Assembly (NCBI RefSeq): GCF_009936375.1
Contig: NZ_AP022332.1
Span: forward strand, 1,917,501-1,981,500
Origin: Methylosinus sp. C49
GTDB taxonomy: Bacteria; Pseudomonadota; Alphaproteobacteria; Rhizobiales; Beijerinckiaceae
DNA length: 64,000 nucleotides
Direction: 5' to 3'
Shown: in pieces, positions 36,701-46,654 of the stretch
Layout of the letters: every line of letters starts with the position of its first letter
Position numbering within the stretch: position 1 is the stretch's first letter
Program-made: the position numbers and the translations under genes
Notes under the pieces: model-generated
What the model was told of the DNA's origin: nothing
The model's database searches: none
The model's input: the letters and a program-made list of their open reading frames with translations, nothing else

Positions 36701-37099
36701 ATGCATATCATTTCCAAATTGGCGCTCGCTGCGAGCGTCGCTTTCGTCGCCACGGCCGGCCAGGCGATCGCCGCCGGCGATCCCGCGGCGGGCGAGAAGG
36801 TCTTCAACAAGTGCAAGGCCTGCCATCAGGTCGGCGAGACGGCCAAGAACGCCGTGGCTCCCGAGCTCAACGGCATCAACGGCCGCAAGGCCGCCTCGGT
36901 CGAGGGCTACACCTATTCCGACGCGCTGAAGGGCGCCGGCATCACCTGGGACGAGGCCGTCTTCAAGGAATTCGTCAAGAATCCGAAGGCCAAGGTTCCC
37001 GGCACGAAGATGGTCTTCCCGGGCCTCGCCTCCGAGGCGGACCAGGACAATGTCTGGGCCTATCTCAGCCAGTTCGGCGCCGACGGCAAGAAGAAGTAA
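36701..37099 (+). CDS. Periplasmic class I cytochrome c (c2/c550 type)
   Basis: A 132-residue protein with a signal peptide (ISKLALAASVAFVATAGQAIA). The heme attachment motif CKACH follows FNKC at about residue 41, and the distal Met ligand is in PGTKMVFPG near 104. The fold and length match mitochondrial-type cytochrome c2, the soluble electron carrier between bc1 complex and oxidases; in methylotrophs such proteins also serve methanol dehydrogenase, which is only a possibility here. AGGAACGAGG precedes the ATG. A strong terminator follows, so it is monocistronic. Confidence 0.92.
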   Translation: MHIISKLALAASVAFVATAGQAIAAGDPAAGEKVFNKCKACHQVGETAKNAVAPELNGINGRKAASVEGYTYSDALKGAGITWDEAVFKEFVKNPKAKVPGTKMVFPGLASEADQDNVWAYLSQFGADGKKK

Positions 37100-37123
37100 T
37101 CCGAACCTTTCGTTCGGTTGGCG

Positions 37124-37149
37124 AAAGCGGCCCTCGCGGGCCGCTTTTT
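37124..37149 (+). terminator. Rho-independent terminator
   Basis: A 10-bp stem (AAAGCGGCCC at 37124-37133 pairing with 37138-37147), loop TCGC and a five-T run. A smaller hairpin CCGAAC/GTTCGG sits just before it at 37101-37117. Confidence 0.9.
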
Positions 37150-37203
37150 CTTTTGCCGGATAGGGGCTAAATGCCCTCGTGACAGTGTGGAGAGAGAGCC
37201 GAG

Positions 37204-38610
37204 TTGACGCGCAAGCCAGACGAAGTCCCAGCCGAGCTGATGCAGGAGCTCGCGACCCTGCCGGTGTTTTACGCGTTGGAGCGGCGGCGCGTCGTTGTCG
37301 CCGGCGGCTCGGATGGCGCCGCCTGGAAGGCGGACCTCGCCGCCGCGGCGGGGGCTTGGGTCGATGTCTTCGCGGCGTCTCCGTCGCCACGGCTGCAGGC
37401 CGTCGTCGCGGCGCGCGAGCGCCTCACCCTGCACGAGCGCGGCTGGCGCGCGGATGATCTCGCCGGGGCGGCCATGGCGCTCGCCGTCATCGAGGACGAC
37501 GCCGAGGCGCAGGCCTTTCGTGACGCGGCGAAAGGGCAGGGCGTTCCCGTCAATCTCACCGATCGGCCCGCGCTCAGCGATTTTCTGATGGGCGCCATCG
37601 TCAATCGCTCGCCGCTGGTCATCGGCGTCTCCACCAGCGGCGCGGCGCCGGCCTTCGCCCAGGCCGTACGCGCCCGGGTCGAGACGCTGATTCCATCGAG
37701 CTTCTCCGCCTGGACCAGAGCGGCGCGCGCCTGGCGTCCGCGCGTGATGGCCTCGGGCCTGGATTTTTTTGCGCGCCGCGATTTCTGGCGGCGTTTTACG
37801 CGCGAGGCTTTCGCGCGTGTCGAGCATGCGCCGCAGGACATCGACCTCGACGCGCTGCTCGAGGAGACGCGCCGCGCCGATGAAGCTTCCACGCGCGGTC
37901 GCGTCACTCTGGTCGGCGCCGGGCCGGGCGACCCGGAGCTGCTGACGCTGAAAGGCCTGCGCGCGCTCGTCGGCGCCGATGTCGTTCTCTTCGACGATCT
38001 GGTGCCAGCCGCCGTGCTCGATCTCGCGCGGCGCGAGGCGGTGCGCATCAATGTCGGCAAGCGCGGCTATGCGCCGTCGGTGAAGCAGGAGGAGATCACC
38101 GCTCTCTTGGTGAAGCTCGCCAAGGAAGGCAAGAATGTCGTGCGTCTCAAGGGCGGCGATCCGATGATCTTCGGCCGCGCCAATGAGGAGATCGGCGCCA
38201 TTCGCGCCGCCGGCCTCGAGGCGGAGATCGTGCCCGGCGTGACGGCGGCGCTCGCCGCGGCGGCGGCGCTCGAAGTCTCGCTCACCAATCGCGACACGGC
38301 GCGCCGCGTGCAATTCGTCACCGCGCATACGAGCGACGGCAAATTCCCCGAGGACATAGATTGGCGCGCGCTCGCCGACCGCCGTGCGACGACGGCGGTC
38401 TATATGGGCAATCGCACGCTTCCCGCTCTGTCGAAGCGCCTGCTCGAGGAGGGCATGGATCCGGCGACGCCGGCCTTTCTCGTCGAGCGCGCCAGCACGC
38501 CGCAGCAGCGCATCATCGCGGGCGCGATCGGCGATCTGCCGCAGCGCGTCGCGCAGGAGACGCTCGAAGGGCCTTGCCTCGTGCTGATCGGCGCGACGCT
38601 GCGCGGTTGA
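37204..38610 (+). CDS. cysG: Siroheme synthase CysG (dehydrogenase/ferrochelatase + uroporphyrinogen methyltransferase)
   Basis: A 468-residue fusion. Residues about 15-150 form the Met8p-like dehydrogenase/chelatase (VVVAGGSDGAAWKADLAAAA, then DRPALSDFLMGAIVNRSPLV), and residues about 160-215 the dimerisation part. From about 225 is the SAM-dependent methyltransferase with VTLVGAGPGDPELLTLKGLR, VVRLKGGDPMIFGRANEE and EIVPGVTAALAAAA. It makes siroheme for sulfite or nitrite reductase. The chelatase GxxxxA region is a little unusual (GGSDGAAW). The start is TTG, after AGAGAGAGCCGAG. It converges with the TonB receptor gene, 4 bp apart. Confidence 0.93.
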   Translation: MTRKPDEVPAELMQELATLPVFYALERRRVVVAGGSDGAAWKADLAAAAGAWVDVFAASPSPRLQAVVAARERLTLHERGWRADDLAGAAMALAVIEDDAEAQAFRDAAKGQGVPVNLTDRPALSDFLMGAIVNRSPLVIGVSTSGAAPAFAQAVRARVETLIPSSFSAWTRAARAWRPRVMASGLDFFARRDFWRRFTREAFARVEHAPQDIDLDALLEETRRADEASTRGRVTLVGAGPGDPELLTLKGLRALVGADVVLFDDLVPAAVLDLARREAVRINVGKRGYAPSVKQEEITALLVKLAKEGKNVVRLKGGDPMIFGRANEEIGAIRAAGLEAEIVPGVTAALAAAAALEVSLTNRDTARRVQFVTAHTSDGKFPEDIDWRALADRRATTAVYMGNRTLPALSKRLLEEGMDPATPAFLVERASTPQQRIIAGAIGDLPQRVAQETLEGPCLVLIGATLRG

Positions 38611-38614
38611 GCGT

Positions 38615-40666
38615 TCAATATTTGAACGACAATGTCGCCGAAATAGAGCGCGGCTCGCCGCGAAAGAGCGCGCCGCCGGACGTAAAATTCGGTCGATCGG
38701 TGAGATTGCTCGCGCTCACGTCGAGCTTCCAATGGTCGTCGAAACGATAGCCGAGCGAGGCGCCGAGCATCTGCTGCGGCGCGAGGGTGAAGCCATAGAC
38801 ATTGGGCAGCGTCGCCTCCGCCGCGCTGGCGTAATAATAGCTCATGCCCAGCTCCAATCCGCGCAGCGCATCCCATTCCGGCTTGTAGTCGAGGCTGACG
38901 CTGAAGACGCGGCGCGGCGCGCCGAGGAGATCGCTGCCCGCTTGTGAGGGGACGTTGGAATCCTTTGCGACGACGGCGTGCAGAAAAGTGGCCGCGCCGC
39001 TCGCCTGAAGGCCGGGGAGAATTTCACCCGAGAGGTTGAATTCCACGCCATGGCTGTGCTGCCGTCCGGTGACGAGAGCGTAAAATCCGCTGGGAGCGGC
39101 CGGATCGGCGATAGCGACATGATCGCGCGTCACATCGAACAGGCCCACTTCGAAACGCGCTTTATATTCGGGAAAGCGCCGCTCGAAGCCGATCTCATAT
39201 TGCGTGTCCTGCTGCGGCGGCGGCGCGTCGCCGCCTCTCACGCGCACGGATATGTTGGGAATGAGCGAGCGGCCGTATGCGACGAAGAAATGCGTTTTTT
39301 CGTCTGGCCGAAACAATAGGCCGCCGCGCGGGCTGAAATAGCCGCGCGTTCCTTTGCCCAGCGTGGCGGAGGAGGTTCCAGAGAGCGCGCCGAACGGATC
39401 GAAGACGGTCTCGCGCTGCGCCAGCAGATCGTAGCGGCCGCCGAGCAGAATGCGCCATTGCGGCGAGAGATCGACGAGATCCTGCGCATAGACGGAGCGG
39501 CTCCATGCGCGCGCCGCGCCATTGGCCCATTGCGCGCCGGAATAGTCGACGCCGAGCGGATAGGCGGGCGCGCCTATGTCGATGTCCGGCAGCGGATCGC
39601 GCGCGAATTTTTCGTCATGGCCGTAGAAATAATCCCAATGCTCGAGACCGAGAAAGACGCTGTGCCCGACGTCGCCCGTCGTGAAGCGTCCGTTCAGCCG
39701 CAATTGCGCATCGAAATTTCGCGACGCCTGATGCGTTTGCACCGGGCGCCCGAGCGTCACCGAATGGAGGCCGTCATAGCCCCAACCGAGAAACCAGCCG
39801 TATTTGCTGCCGTTCAGCGAATAATCGACGACCGATGTGAGCGACCAATCGGAGTCGAAGGCGTGCTCATAGGTGAAGGTGAAATCCGCCGAATTCGGCT
39901 TCTCGTGCTCATAGACCGGCGCGCCGGCGTAGAAGGCGCGCGGCGTGTGCAGAAAGATCGGCGCGGCGGGGACGCCGTCGCGATAGACGAGGCGCGCGGC
40001 GTGATATTCCGCGCGCAAAGTCGCCTTGTCGCCATTGTCGAGGATGAGCGCCGCCGACGGCGCGATGAGAAAGCCGCGCGAGCGCACATAATCCACGAAG
40101 CTGCCGGCGCTCTGCGCGAAGCCCGTCATGCGAAACAGCAGCGTGTTGGCGTTGTTCAGCGGCGTATTCACGTCGAAGGTCGTGCGATAGACGTCATATG
40201 CGCCGATCGTCGCCGTTCCGCGCGCGAAAGTCTCCGTCATCGGCGCCTTGCGAATGTAATTCGCCGAGCCGCCATAGCCGCCGAGCGCCTTGCCGAACAG
40301 CATGGCGGAGGGCCCTTTGTAGAATTCGACGTGATCGATGGTCGAGAGATTGACGTCTTGCGTGCTGAAGCCATGCGCGGCGCCGTCGAAAAGGGTGAGC
40401 CCGCCGGGAAAGCCGCGCATCACGAAGCCCGGCGAATAGCCGGAATCGGCGACCGGCGCATTGACGAAGACGCCCGCGACATCCTTGCCGAGAGTCTTCG
40501 CTTTCGGCGCGTCGTCCTTTTCCTTTTTTTCTCCCAGTCGCATTTGCGCGACGCCGACTCTCGCTTCCTCCGTCACCTCCTCGCAACGAGCGGGCGCGGG
40601 CAGAGCGAAGACGGAGATCATCGCTATGTCGCATAGGCTTCGACGCAGACGACAGGAAGAAAGCAC
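38615..40666 (-). CDS. TonB-dependent siderophore-type receptor
   Basis: About 683 residues from the GTG at 40666. I chose this start because it supplies a basic n-region and hydrophobic core (CRLRRSLCDIAMISVFALPA); the ATG at 40621 would leave too short a signal, and longer frames up to 40858 look non-coding. The plug domain has GFVMRGFPGGLTLFDGAAHG, VEFYKGPSAMLFGKALGGYG and NYIRKAP, typical of siderophore receptors; the 22-strand barrel ends SISATLSFKY. It takes up a metal chelate at the expense of TonB-ExbBD energy. The upstream PepSY gene on the same strand fits a ferric-chelate reduction partner; the ligand is unknown. Confidence 0.88.
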   Translation of the reverse strand: MLSSCRLRRSLCDIAMISVFALPAPARCEEVTEEARVGVAQMRLGEKKEKDDAPKAKTLGKDVAGVFVNAPVADSGYSPGFVMRGFPGGLTLFDGAAHGFSTQDVNLSTIDHVEFYKGPSAMLFGKALGGYGGSANYIRKAPMTETFARGTATIGAYDVYRTTFDVNTPLNNANTLLFRMTGFAQSAGSFVDYVRSRGFLIAPSAALILDNGDKATLRAEYHAARLVYRDGVPAAPIFLHTPRAFYAGAPVYEHEKPNSADFTFTYEHAFDSDWSLTSVVDYSLNGSKYGWFLGWGYDGLHSVTLGRPVQTHQASRNFDAQLRLNGRFTTGDVGHSVFLGLEHWDYFYGHDEKFARDPLPDIDIGAPAYPLGVDYSGAQWANGAARAWSRSVYAQDLVDLSPQWRILLGGRYDLLAQRETVFDPFGALSGTSSATLGKGTRGYFSPRGGLLFRPDEKTHFFVAYGRSLIPNISVRVRGGDAPPPQQDTQYEIGFERRFPEYKARFEVGLFDVTRDHVAIADPAAPSGFYALVTGRQHSHGVEFNLSGEILPGLQASGAATFLHAVVAKDSNVPSQAGSDLLGAPRRVFSVSLDYKPEWDALRGLELGMSYYYASAAEATLPNVYGFTLAPQQMLGASLGYRFDDHWKLDVSASNLTDRPNFTSGGALFRGEPRSISATLSFKY

Positions 40667-40846
40667 GCTGGACGGCGCGTCTCGCCTTTCGCTCCGATCG
40701 AGCAAAAACAAGAGATCTACGCTCGTCGGGCGACGCTCCGCGCGCGTCGCCCGAGAATATGCGTCAGGATGAAACCTCACATGAACCTCACGGCAAAACG
40801 CGCCGCTGCACAGAGCGAAACTCGTCCCGGCGCAGCATGCCGCTCT

Positions 40847-40874
40847 CTTATAACGCACTCCATTTCGACTGCAA
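40847..40874 (-). promoter_or_regulatory. Candidate promoter of the TonB receptor gene
   Basis: On the minus strand TTGCAG (40874-40869), a 16-bp spacer and TATAAG (40852-40847), between the PepSY gene end and the receptor start. It would leave a leader of about 170 nt. Confidence 0.35.
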
Positions 40875-40903
40875 TCGAACGACGAAATTCATCGCTGAAT
40901 CTT

Positions 40904-42133
40904 TCACCAACCTGTCACGTTACTTTCGTGAGACATTGCTGAAAATGCATGCGCGGCCGAATGCGCTTTGCGCGCCGCGCGCTTCTTCCACCAAATATAG
41001 ACGCCGGTGACGGACAGCATGGCGATGACGAGGCCGAGCGCGCAGACGAAGATGCGATAGGGAAGGCCGAACACGCTCGCCATATGCAGAGCGACGAGCC
41101 AAGCGGTGATCGTATTGCCGGAGTGCTGGCCGGTCGGCAGATCGAGGCGGCGCAGCTCGCCCGTATAGGCGTCGAAGAAGACGGAGGTGGCGCCGTGCCT
41201 GTCGCCGACGTCGCGAGACGAATGCACGCGATATTCGAACACGCCTTTCTCGCGGATCAGATAGAAGGCCGTCACCGGCCCGACGGAAAAACCATCGGCG
41301 GCGGCGCGTTCGTTCATCAGCCGGGCGCCTGTGGCCTGCGCGATTTCCCATCCGAGCGGCGTCTTTTCGGCGGACGGAGCGACGTCGGGCGTCGCGGCCC
41401 AGATCGGCTGCTCATAATGGAAGAAAAGATTCGTGACGCGCGCATAGACGCTGTTGAGATCCATATAGACGCTGGACCAGGCGAAGATCAGCAGAGCGCC
41501 CCACATCCACAGGCCGCCGGCGCGATGCAGATCGAAATTCAGCCGATAGAAGGAGCTGCTGGTCTTTATGAGCCAGGCGGGTTTCCAGCGCGCGAGATAG
41601 GAGCGCGCATTGGCGCGGCTCGGCAGGGGCAGCGTGAGATAGAAGGCGACGAAGCAGTCGATCGTCCAGACCAGCGCGACAATGCCGAGAATCCATGCGC
41701 CCACGCGGCCCATCGCCAGCTCGTAATGCAGGCTGTAGACGAAGGGCATTATGCCGGCGCGCGAGGTCGGCAGACCGTTCCATCTTATGCGATCGCCGAG
41801 CTCCTCCCCGGTGACGCGATCGAGCGCGATGCTGTCGAATGGGAGAGGCGGCGCGCCGGGACGGGCGTCGACACCGATCTGCGCGACGCCTTCCTCGCCG
41901 AGATAGACGGTGTTGACGCGCGCCTCGGGAGCGATCGCCTCGGCGCGGCGCAACAGCGCCGCTGGCTCGAGCTCGACGCCGGCGTGGCGTCCGGGATGGA
42001 TCTCCGGCGCGAAGAAATGATCGAGCTCGGGAAGAAAAGCGAGCATGCTGCCGGTCAGCCCGACGACGATCAGAAAAGCCGCCATCGTCAGACCGGCCCA
42101 GCGATGCAGCCAAACAAAAAATGCGCGCGTCAT
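40904..42133 (-). CDS. PepSY-associated membrane protein (siderophore-reductase-like)
   Basis: A 409-residue inner-membrane protein. The first helix region is FFVWLHRWAGLTMAAFLIVV, with LHRW typical of PepSY_TM proteins; further segments include YSLHYELAMGRVGAWILGIV, a FDLHRAGGLWMWGALLI helix with another conserved His, and the last helix (VCALGLVIAMLSVTGVYIWW). The conserved His residues within helices fit heme b binding, as in ferrisiderophore reductases of this family. Periplasmic parts contain the PepSY domains. The ATG at 42133 has GGAGGCC just upstream. It lies upstream of the TonB receptor, so the pair probably imports and reduces a ferric chelate; this is inference. Confidence 0.82.
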   Translation of the reverse strand: MTRAFFVWLHRWAGLTMAAFLIVVGLTGSMLAFLPELDHFFAPEIHPGRHAGVELEPAALLRRAEAIAPEARVNTVYLGEEGVAQIGVDARPGAPPLPFDSIALDRVTGEELGDRIRWNGLPTSRAGIMPFVYSLHYELAMGRVGAWILGIVALVWTIDCFVAFYLTLPLPSRANARSYLARWKPAWLIKTSSSFYRLNFDLHRAGGLWMWGALLIFAWSSVYMDLNSVYARVTNLFFHYEQPIWAATPDVAPSAEKTPLGWEIAQATGARLMNERAAADGFSVGPVTAFYLIREKGVFEYRVHSSRDVGDRHGATSVFFDAYTGELRRLDLPTGQHSGNTITAWLVALHMASVFGLPYRIFVCALGLVIAMLSVTGVYIWWKKRAARKAHSAAHAFSAMSHESNVTGW

Positions 42134-42302
42134 GAATGGCCTCCTGTTTCGTTTCCGCCGCGTCGAAAAGATCGCGCGCTTTTCGGCGAAGCGCAAATGT
42201 CACGGGAACGTCACGGCGCGTCGGGAGGGTTTGCCGGTGGTCATGTGACGGAGGCGGCCGGGACGAAGCTCGGCGCATATCGCCGTCGCCGAGAGAGCCG
42301 GC

Positions 42303-44108
42303 TCAGCGCAGCGCGTCGGACAGCGCCTCGAGGAAAGCGTCGCCATATTGCGCGAGCTTGTGCTCGCCGACGCCTTGCACGCGGCGCATCTCGTCGAGCG
42401 TCGCCGGGCGGCGCGACGCCATCTCGATCAGCGTGCGATCGGGGAAGACCATATAGGCGGGCAGGCCGGCGTCGCGCGCCAGCTCCAGGCGCTTTTTCTT
42501 CAGCGCCGCCAGCACGCGCTCCTCCTGCTCGTCCAGCGGCGTCGCGCGCGGCGCCTCGCCGCGCTTGCCGCGCGGCGCCTTCGCTGTCAGCGGATCGCGG
42601 CGCAGCGAAATCTGCGCTCGGCCGAAGAGAATATCCTCGCCCTTTTGCGTCAGGTGAAAGCCGCCATGCTCCGTGCTCGCCAGAGCGCGCGCCGCGAAGA
42701 GCTGCCGCAGGATCGCGCTCCAATCCTGCTTGGAGCGATCCTTGCCGACGCCGAAAGTCTTTATGGAGTCATGGCCGTTGCGGCGCACCGCCTCGCTCGC
42801 CTCGCCGATGAGAATATCGGCGAGATAGCCGGCGCCGAAGCGCTGGCCCGTGCGCATGGCGGCGGAAAGCGCCTTTTGCGCATCCACCGTGCCGTCATAG
42901 ACCTGCACCTGGCCGAGACAGACGTCGCAGCGTCCGCAGGGCGGGCTCTCCTCGTCGAAATAGGCGAGCAAGGTCTGGCGCCGGCAGGAGGGCGTCTCGC
43001 AGAGCATTGCGAGGGCGGAGAAGCGGTCGTGCTCTATGCGCTTGCGCTCATCGGCGACGTCTTTCTGATCGATCTGCCGGCGGCGGAAGGCCATGTCGTC
43101 GAGGCCGTAGAGCGTGAGCGTGTCGGCCGGCAGCCCGTCGCGGCCGGCGCGGCCGATCTCCTGATAATAGGATTCGACGCTGGACGGCATGTCCGCATGC
43201 GCGACGAAGCGCACGTCCGGCTTGTTGACGCCCATGCCAAAGGCGATCGTCGCGACGGCGATGATTCCGTCCTCTTGCAGGAAGCGATCCTGATTGCGAT
43301 TGCGCAGCGTCTGCTCGAGCCCGGCGTGATAGGCGATGGTCTCGTGGCCCCGCTCGGCGAAATAGGCGGCGAGCTTTTCGGTGGCGTCGCGCGAGGAGCA
43401 ATAGACGATGCCGCTCTCGCCGCGATGCTTTTCCAGAAAGCGCAACAGCTGGCGGCGCGGACTGTCCTTGGCTGCGAAATTGAGCGCCAGATTGGGCCGG
43501 TCGAAGCTGTGCAGAAAGACATGCGGATTGGTCTTGAACAAGCGCTGGGCGATGTCGGCGCGCGTCGCCTTGTCGGCGGTGGCGGTGAGGCCGACGACTT
43601 GCGCGCCGAGCGTCGCCGCCGTCGCTCCGAGCTCGCGATATTCCGGGCGGAAATCATGGCCCCATTCGGAGACGCAATGCGCTTCGTCTATGGCGAGGCG
43701 CGCTGCGCCGGCGCGTTGCAGCTCGGCGATGAGGCCGGGCATGACCAGCCGCTCCGGCGAGACGAACAAGAGCCGCAATTCGCCGGTGCGAATGCCGCGG
43801 CGCGCCTCGTCATTCTCGGCGGCGTCGTTCATGGAGTTGAGCGTCGCCGCCGGCACGCCATAGGCGCGCATCTGCCGCACCTGATCGCGCATCAGCGCGA
43901 TGAGCGGCGAGACGACCACGGTGAGCTTGCCGTCGACGAGCGCGGGCAGCTGATAGCACATGGATTTGCCGCTGCCCGTGGGCATTATGGCGAGCACCGG
44001 CTCGCCGGCCAGCACGGCGGCGATGATCTCCGCCTGGCCGGGCCGGAAGTCCTCATAGCCGAACACGGATTTGAGCAGCGCGCGCGCCTGCGGGGGGAGG
44101 GAGGGCAT
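42303..44108 (-). CDS. recQ: ATP-dependent DNA helicase RecQ
   Basis: A 601-residue superfamily 2 helicase. [20 protein letters not shown] starts the core; Walker A is [17 protein letters not shown], the DEAH box is in [17 protein letters not shown], and motif VI is in [14 protein letters not shown]. The RecQ-Ct zinc-binding cysteines appear as [15 protein letters not shown] and [10 protein letters not shown] winged helix and one HRDC domain near the end ([20 protein letters not shown]) complete it. It unwinds recombination intermediates and works in RecF repair. A second open frame on the other strand is a shadow. Confidence 0.96.
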   Translation of the reverse strand: MPSLPPQARALLKSVFGYEDFRPGQAEIIAAVLAGEPVLAIMPTGSGKSMCYQLPALVDGKLTVVVSPLIALMRDQVRQMRAYGVPAATLNSMNDAAENDEARRGIRTGELRLLFVSPERLVMPGLIAELQRAGAARLAIDEAHCVSEWGHDFRPEYRELGATAATLGAQVVGLTATADKATRADIAQRLFKTNPHVFLHSFDRPNLALNFAAKDSPRRQLLRFLEKHRGESGIVYCSSRDATEKLAAYFAERGHETIAYHAGLEQTLRNRNQDRFLQEDGIIAVATIAFGMGVNKPDVRFVAHADMPSSVESYYQEIGRAGRDGLPADTLTLYGLDDMAFRRRQIDQKDVADERKRIEHDRFSALAMLCETPSCRRQTLLAYFDEESPPCGRCDVCLGQVQVYDGTVDAQKALSAAMRTGQRFGAGYLADILIGEASEAVRRNGHDSIKTFGVGKDRSKQDWSAILRQLFAARALASTEHGGFHLTQKGEDILFGRAQISLRRDPLTAKAPRGKRGEAPRATPLDEQEERVLAALKKKRLELARDAGLPAYMVFPDRTLIEMASRRPATLDEMRRVQGVGEHKLAQYGDAFLEALSDALR

Positions 44109-44273
44109 GGGGAGGAGTTAGCACGCCGGGGGACGGGGCGCGAGGGCGGCGCGGCGGGCGTCCGATTTCGGCCAAAGTAGACGATCCGTCACATTGTTCG
44201 CCACAATATGGACGATCATTCTCCAGTTCGCGGTTTCGCGTTCGATTTGCTTGCTTCTCGAGGATTTCGTTTC

Positions 44274-46511
44274 ATGCTCATGAAATTCGACAATCATCTG
44301 CCGCTCGCCGCCCTCGACGTCATCGGCGCCGGCCAGACCGGCGGCTGGGGGAAGATCGCCATTTCGGTCGAGGCGCGCAGCGTCAAATATGCCGATTCCG
44401 TCGCCGCGCCGGCTTCGCCCAACGCCTGGTGCTATATTCGTCAGGGCTCGCCGCAGGAGCGCGCCGCCAGTCTCGAGAATTATCTCGGGCCGATCGTCAA
44501 TGTCACGCGCGGACGCCCGCTCGAGGTGGTCTGGATCAACCGAATCGGCTCCATGCCGGCGGAAAAGCCCGGCGACGCGCGCTCGCTCGCCATGCCGCCG
44601 ATCGATCCGCCGCCCATGGATCTCGCCGAGGACATAGACCAGTATAAATCGATGAATTATCCGGTCGGCGTCGTCGCCCATCTGCACGGCGCCAAGGCGC
44701 GGCCGGATTCGGACGGCTGGCCGCTGAGCCCGGCGAGCTTCGAGGGCAATCCTTACGGAATGCCGGCCTATCGCTCCTATTGCTATCCCAACGACCAGCG
44801 CGCGGCCATGCTGTGGTTCCACGATCATGGCATGGACAATACGGCGGTGCAGGTGCACGCCGGCCTCGCGGGGCTCTATTTCGTGCGCGACAATTCGGAC
44901 GCGGAGCTCTTTCATCTCATCGGCGACGAGACGCAGGAATTGCCGCTCGTCATTCAGGACCGCTGCCTGAACGCCGACGGCGCCGGGGTGAGCTATCTGA
45001 AGGGCGTTCCGCTGCAAAAGGATCCGGCGACCGGCAAGCGCTCCTTCATTCGGCCGGAGTTTCTCGGCGACACGATTCTCGTCAATGGCCGGCCGTGGCC
45101 GCACGCCCATGTCAATCCCAAGATCTATCGCTTGCGCATTCTCAATGGCTCCAACGCCCGCAGCTATGCGCTGACGCTCGCCGATCCCGACGGCAAGATC
45201 GGCGGCAAGATCTGGTATGGCGATCTTCTCACCGCCATCGGCAATGACGGCGGCCTGTTCAGCCGCGGCGAGAAGCTCGAGGAGCTGGATTATCTGCTGC
45301 TGGCGCCGGGCGAGCGTCTCGACGTGCTGCTCGATCTCACTCAAATCGACAATGACGTCCTCGGCTCTCTTCATCTCGTCAATCTGTCGATCGCCGGCTA
45401 TGATCCGGCGCAGCCGCAGCAGGAGCCGATCTTTCAGAACGACGCCAATTCCGTCTTCGCGCCGGGAACGCCGGAGGCGCTGACGGCGATCGCCTTCACG
45501 CAAAAGAGCGATGGCCCGCATGCCGATCTGCCGCTCGCCAATGTGATGGAGTTCCGCATCGTCGACGCCGCGCATACGCATGGCGCGGCGAGCCCAGCCG
45601 CGTCGGCGGCGCGCCATGCCGCGGCGGCGCCGCTCGATCGCGTCACGCTCGACAAGATTTTGCTGCGCTACGCCGATGACGAGAGCTTCCGCTGGGACGC
45701 CAGCAAGCCCGCATTGACGCGCGCCAACGCCGATGCGCCCGTGGTGCGCAATCGCTTCGTGCTGCTGATGAACGACACCGCCGGCAAGGCCGATGTCGAG
45801 CCGGTCAGCCCGATCACCGGCGGACCCTGGCGCGACACCCAAATGTGGGAGCTGCGTCCCTCCACCGCGCCCATAGGCGACGCCAGCGCCTTCACCGTGC
45901 CCTTCGACGCCAGGCTGGCGACGCCTTGGGAGGAGGGCCAGCCCGCGGCGGGCGTCGCCTATCAGGTCTCGCGCGCCTTTTTCTTCGAGCCCGCCGATCC
46001 CAATCCGCCCCATGCGGCGCGCCGCGCCGATCCGCTATGGCCGCTCGCGACCGACAATGTCGATCCCGCCGGCTATCCGCCCATCTATCGCTACGCGCAT
46101 CTCTATCGGCACAATCCAGCGGCGGGGCGCGCCGTCATCCGCCCGCGCGAGGGCAGCTATGAGCGCTGGTATGTCGCCAATATCGGCAATGATCAGGCGC
46201 ATCTCGCCGATGGCGTTCCCGATATGCATCCGTTCCATATGCATCTCGTGAATTTCGTCGTGCTGCGGCGTTTTCGCCTGCGCAAGGACGCCGCCGAGAA
46301 CTCGGTCTTCGCGCGCATAGAGCGGCGGCTCGATTTCGATGGAGTCGTGCGGCACGACACGGTGCGGATTCAATCCAACGAGCTGGTCGAGCTGCTCGTG
46401 CATTTCCCGCGCGGCTATACGGGCGTCTATCCCTATCACTGCCATCTGGTGGAGCATGAGGACATGGGCATGATGCTGCATTTCGACGTGCAGCCTCAAG
46501 GCGCGCCCTGA
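44274..46511 (+). CDS. Multicopper oxidase (CotA/phenoxazinone synthase-like)
   Basis: About 745 residues. All copper motifs are present: HLHG near 137, WFHDHGMDN near 182, HPFHMHLVNF near 652 and HCHLVEHEDMGMM near 722-734, giving the HCH-x3-H-x4-M type 1 site with Met as axial ligand. It oxidises an organic or metal substrate with reduction of O2 to water. Length and inter-motif spacing suit the CotA/bilirubin oxidase/PhsA group. No secretion signal is visible: from ATG 44274 (GAGGA upstream) it begins MLMKFDNHLPLAAL, so a cytoplasmic enzyme is likely; a longer start at 44208 also lacks one. Alternative roles include Mn(II) or Cu(I) oxidation. Confidence 0.88.
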   Translation: MLMKFDNHLPLAALDVIGAGQTGGWGKIAISVEARSVKYADSVAAPASPNAWCYIRQGSPQERAASLENYLGPIVNVTRGRPLEVVWINRIGSMPAEKPGDARSLAMPPIDPPPMDLAEDIDQYKSMNYPVGVVAHLHGAKARPDSDGWPLSPASFEGNPYGMPAYRSYCYPNDQRAAMLWFHDHGMDNTAVQVHAGLAGLYFVRDNSDAELFHLIGDETQELPLVIQDRCLNADGAGVSYLKGVPLQKDPATGKRSFIRPEFLGDTILVNGRPWPHAHVNPKIYRLRILNGSNARSYALTLADPDGKIGGKIWYGDLLTAIGNDGGLFSRGEKLEELDYLLLAPGERLDVLLDLTQIDNDVLGSLHLVNLSIAGYDPAQPQQEPIFQNDANSVFAPGTPEALTAIAFTQKSDGPHADLPLANVMEFRIVDAAHTHGAASPAASAARHAAAAPLDRVTLDKILLRYADDESFRWDASKPALTRANADAPVVRNRFVLLMNDTAGKADVEPVSPITGGPWRDTQMWELRPSTAPIGDASAFTVPFDARLATPWEEGQPAAGVAYQVSRAFFFEPADPNPPHAARRADPLWPLATDNVDPAGYPPIYRYAHLYRHNPAAGRAVIRPREGSYERWYVANIGNDQAHLADGVPDMHPFHMHLVNFVVLRRFRLRKDAAENSVFARIERRLDFDGVVRHDTVRIQSNELVELLVHFPRGYTGVYPYHCHLVEHEDMGMMLHFDVQPQGAP

Positions 46512-46654
46512 GCCTCGATTCGGCGCGGCGTCGACTCGGCGCCGCGCTCCCGATGCGCCGCTTCGCTCGCGCAAACGCGTCAAAAAAGCGCGGGTTTCGG
46601 CCGTAGCGGGGAAAAGGCGTTGCGGAGCGCGGCGGTTTCGCCCACCATCGCGCC

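Noticed and set aside
44190-44213. Imperfect palindrome CACATTGT/ACAATATG upstream of the multicopper oxidase as a metal-regulator operator
   Set aside because: It contains a mismatch, has no promoter hexamers placed around it, and overlaps a possible alternative start; too weak to list as a site.
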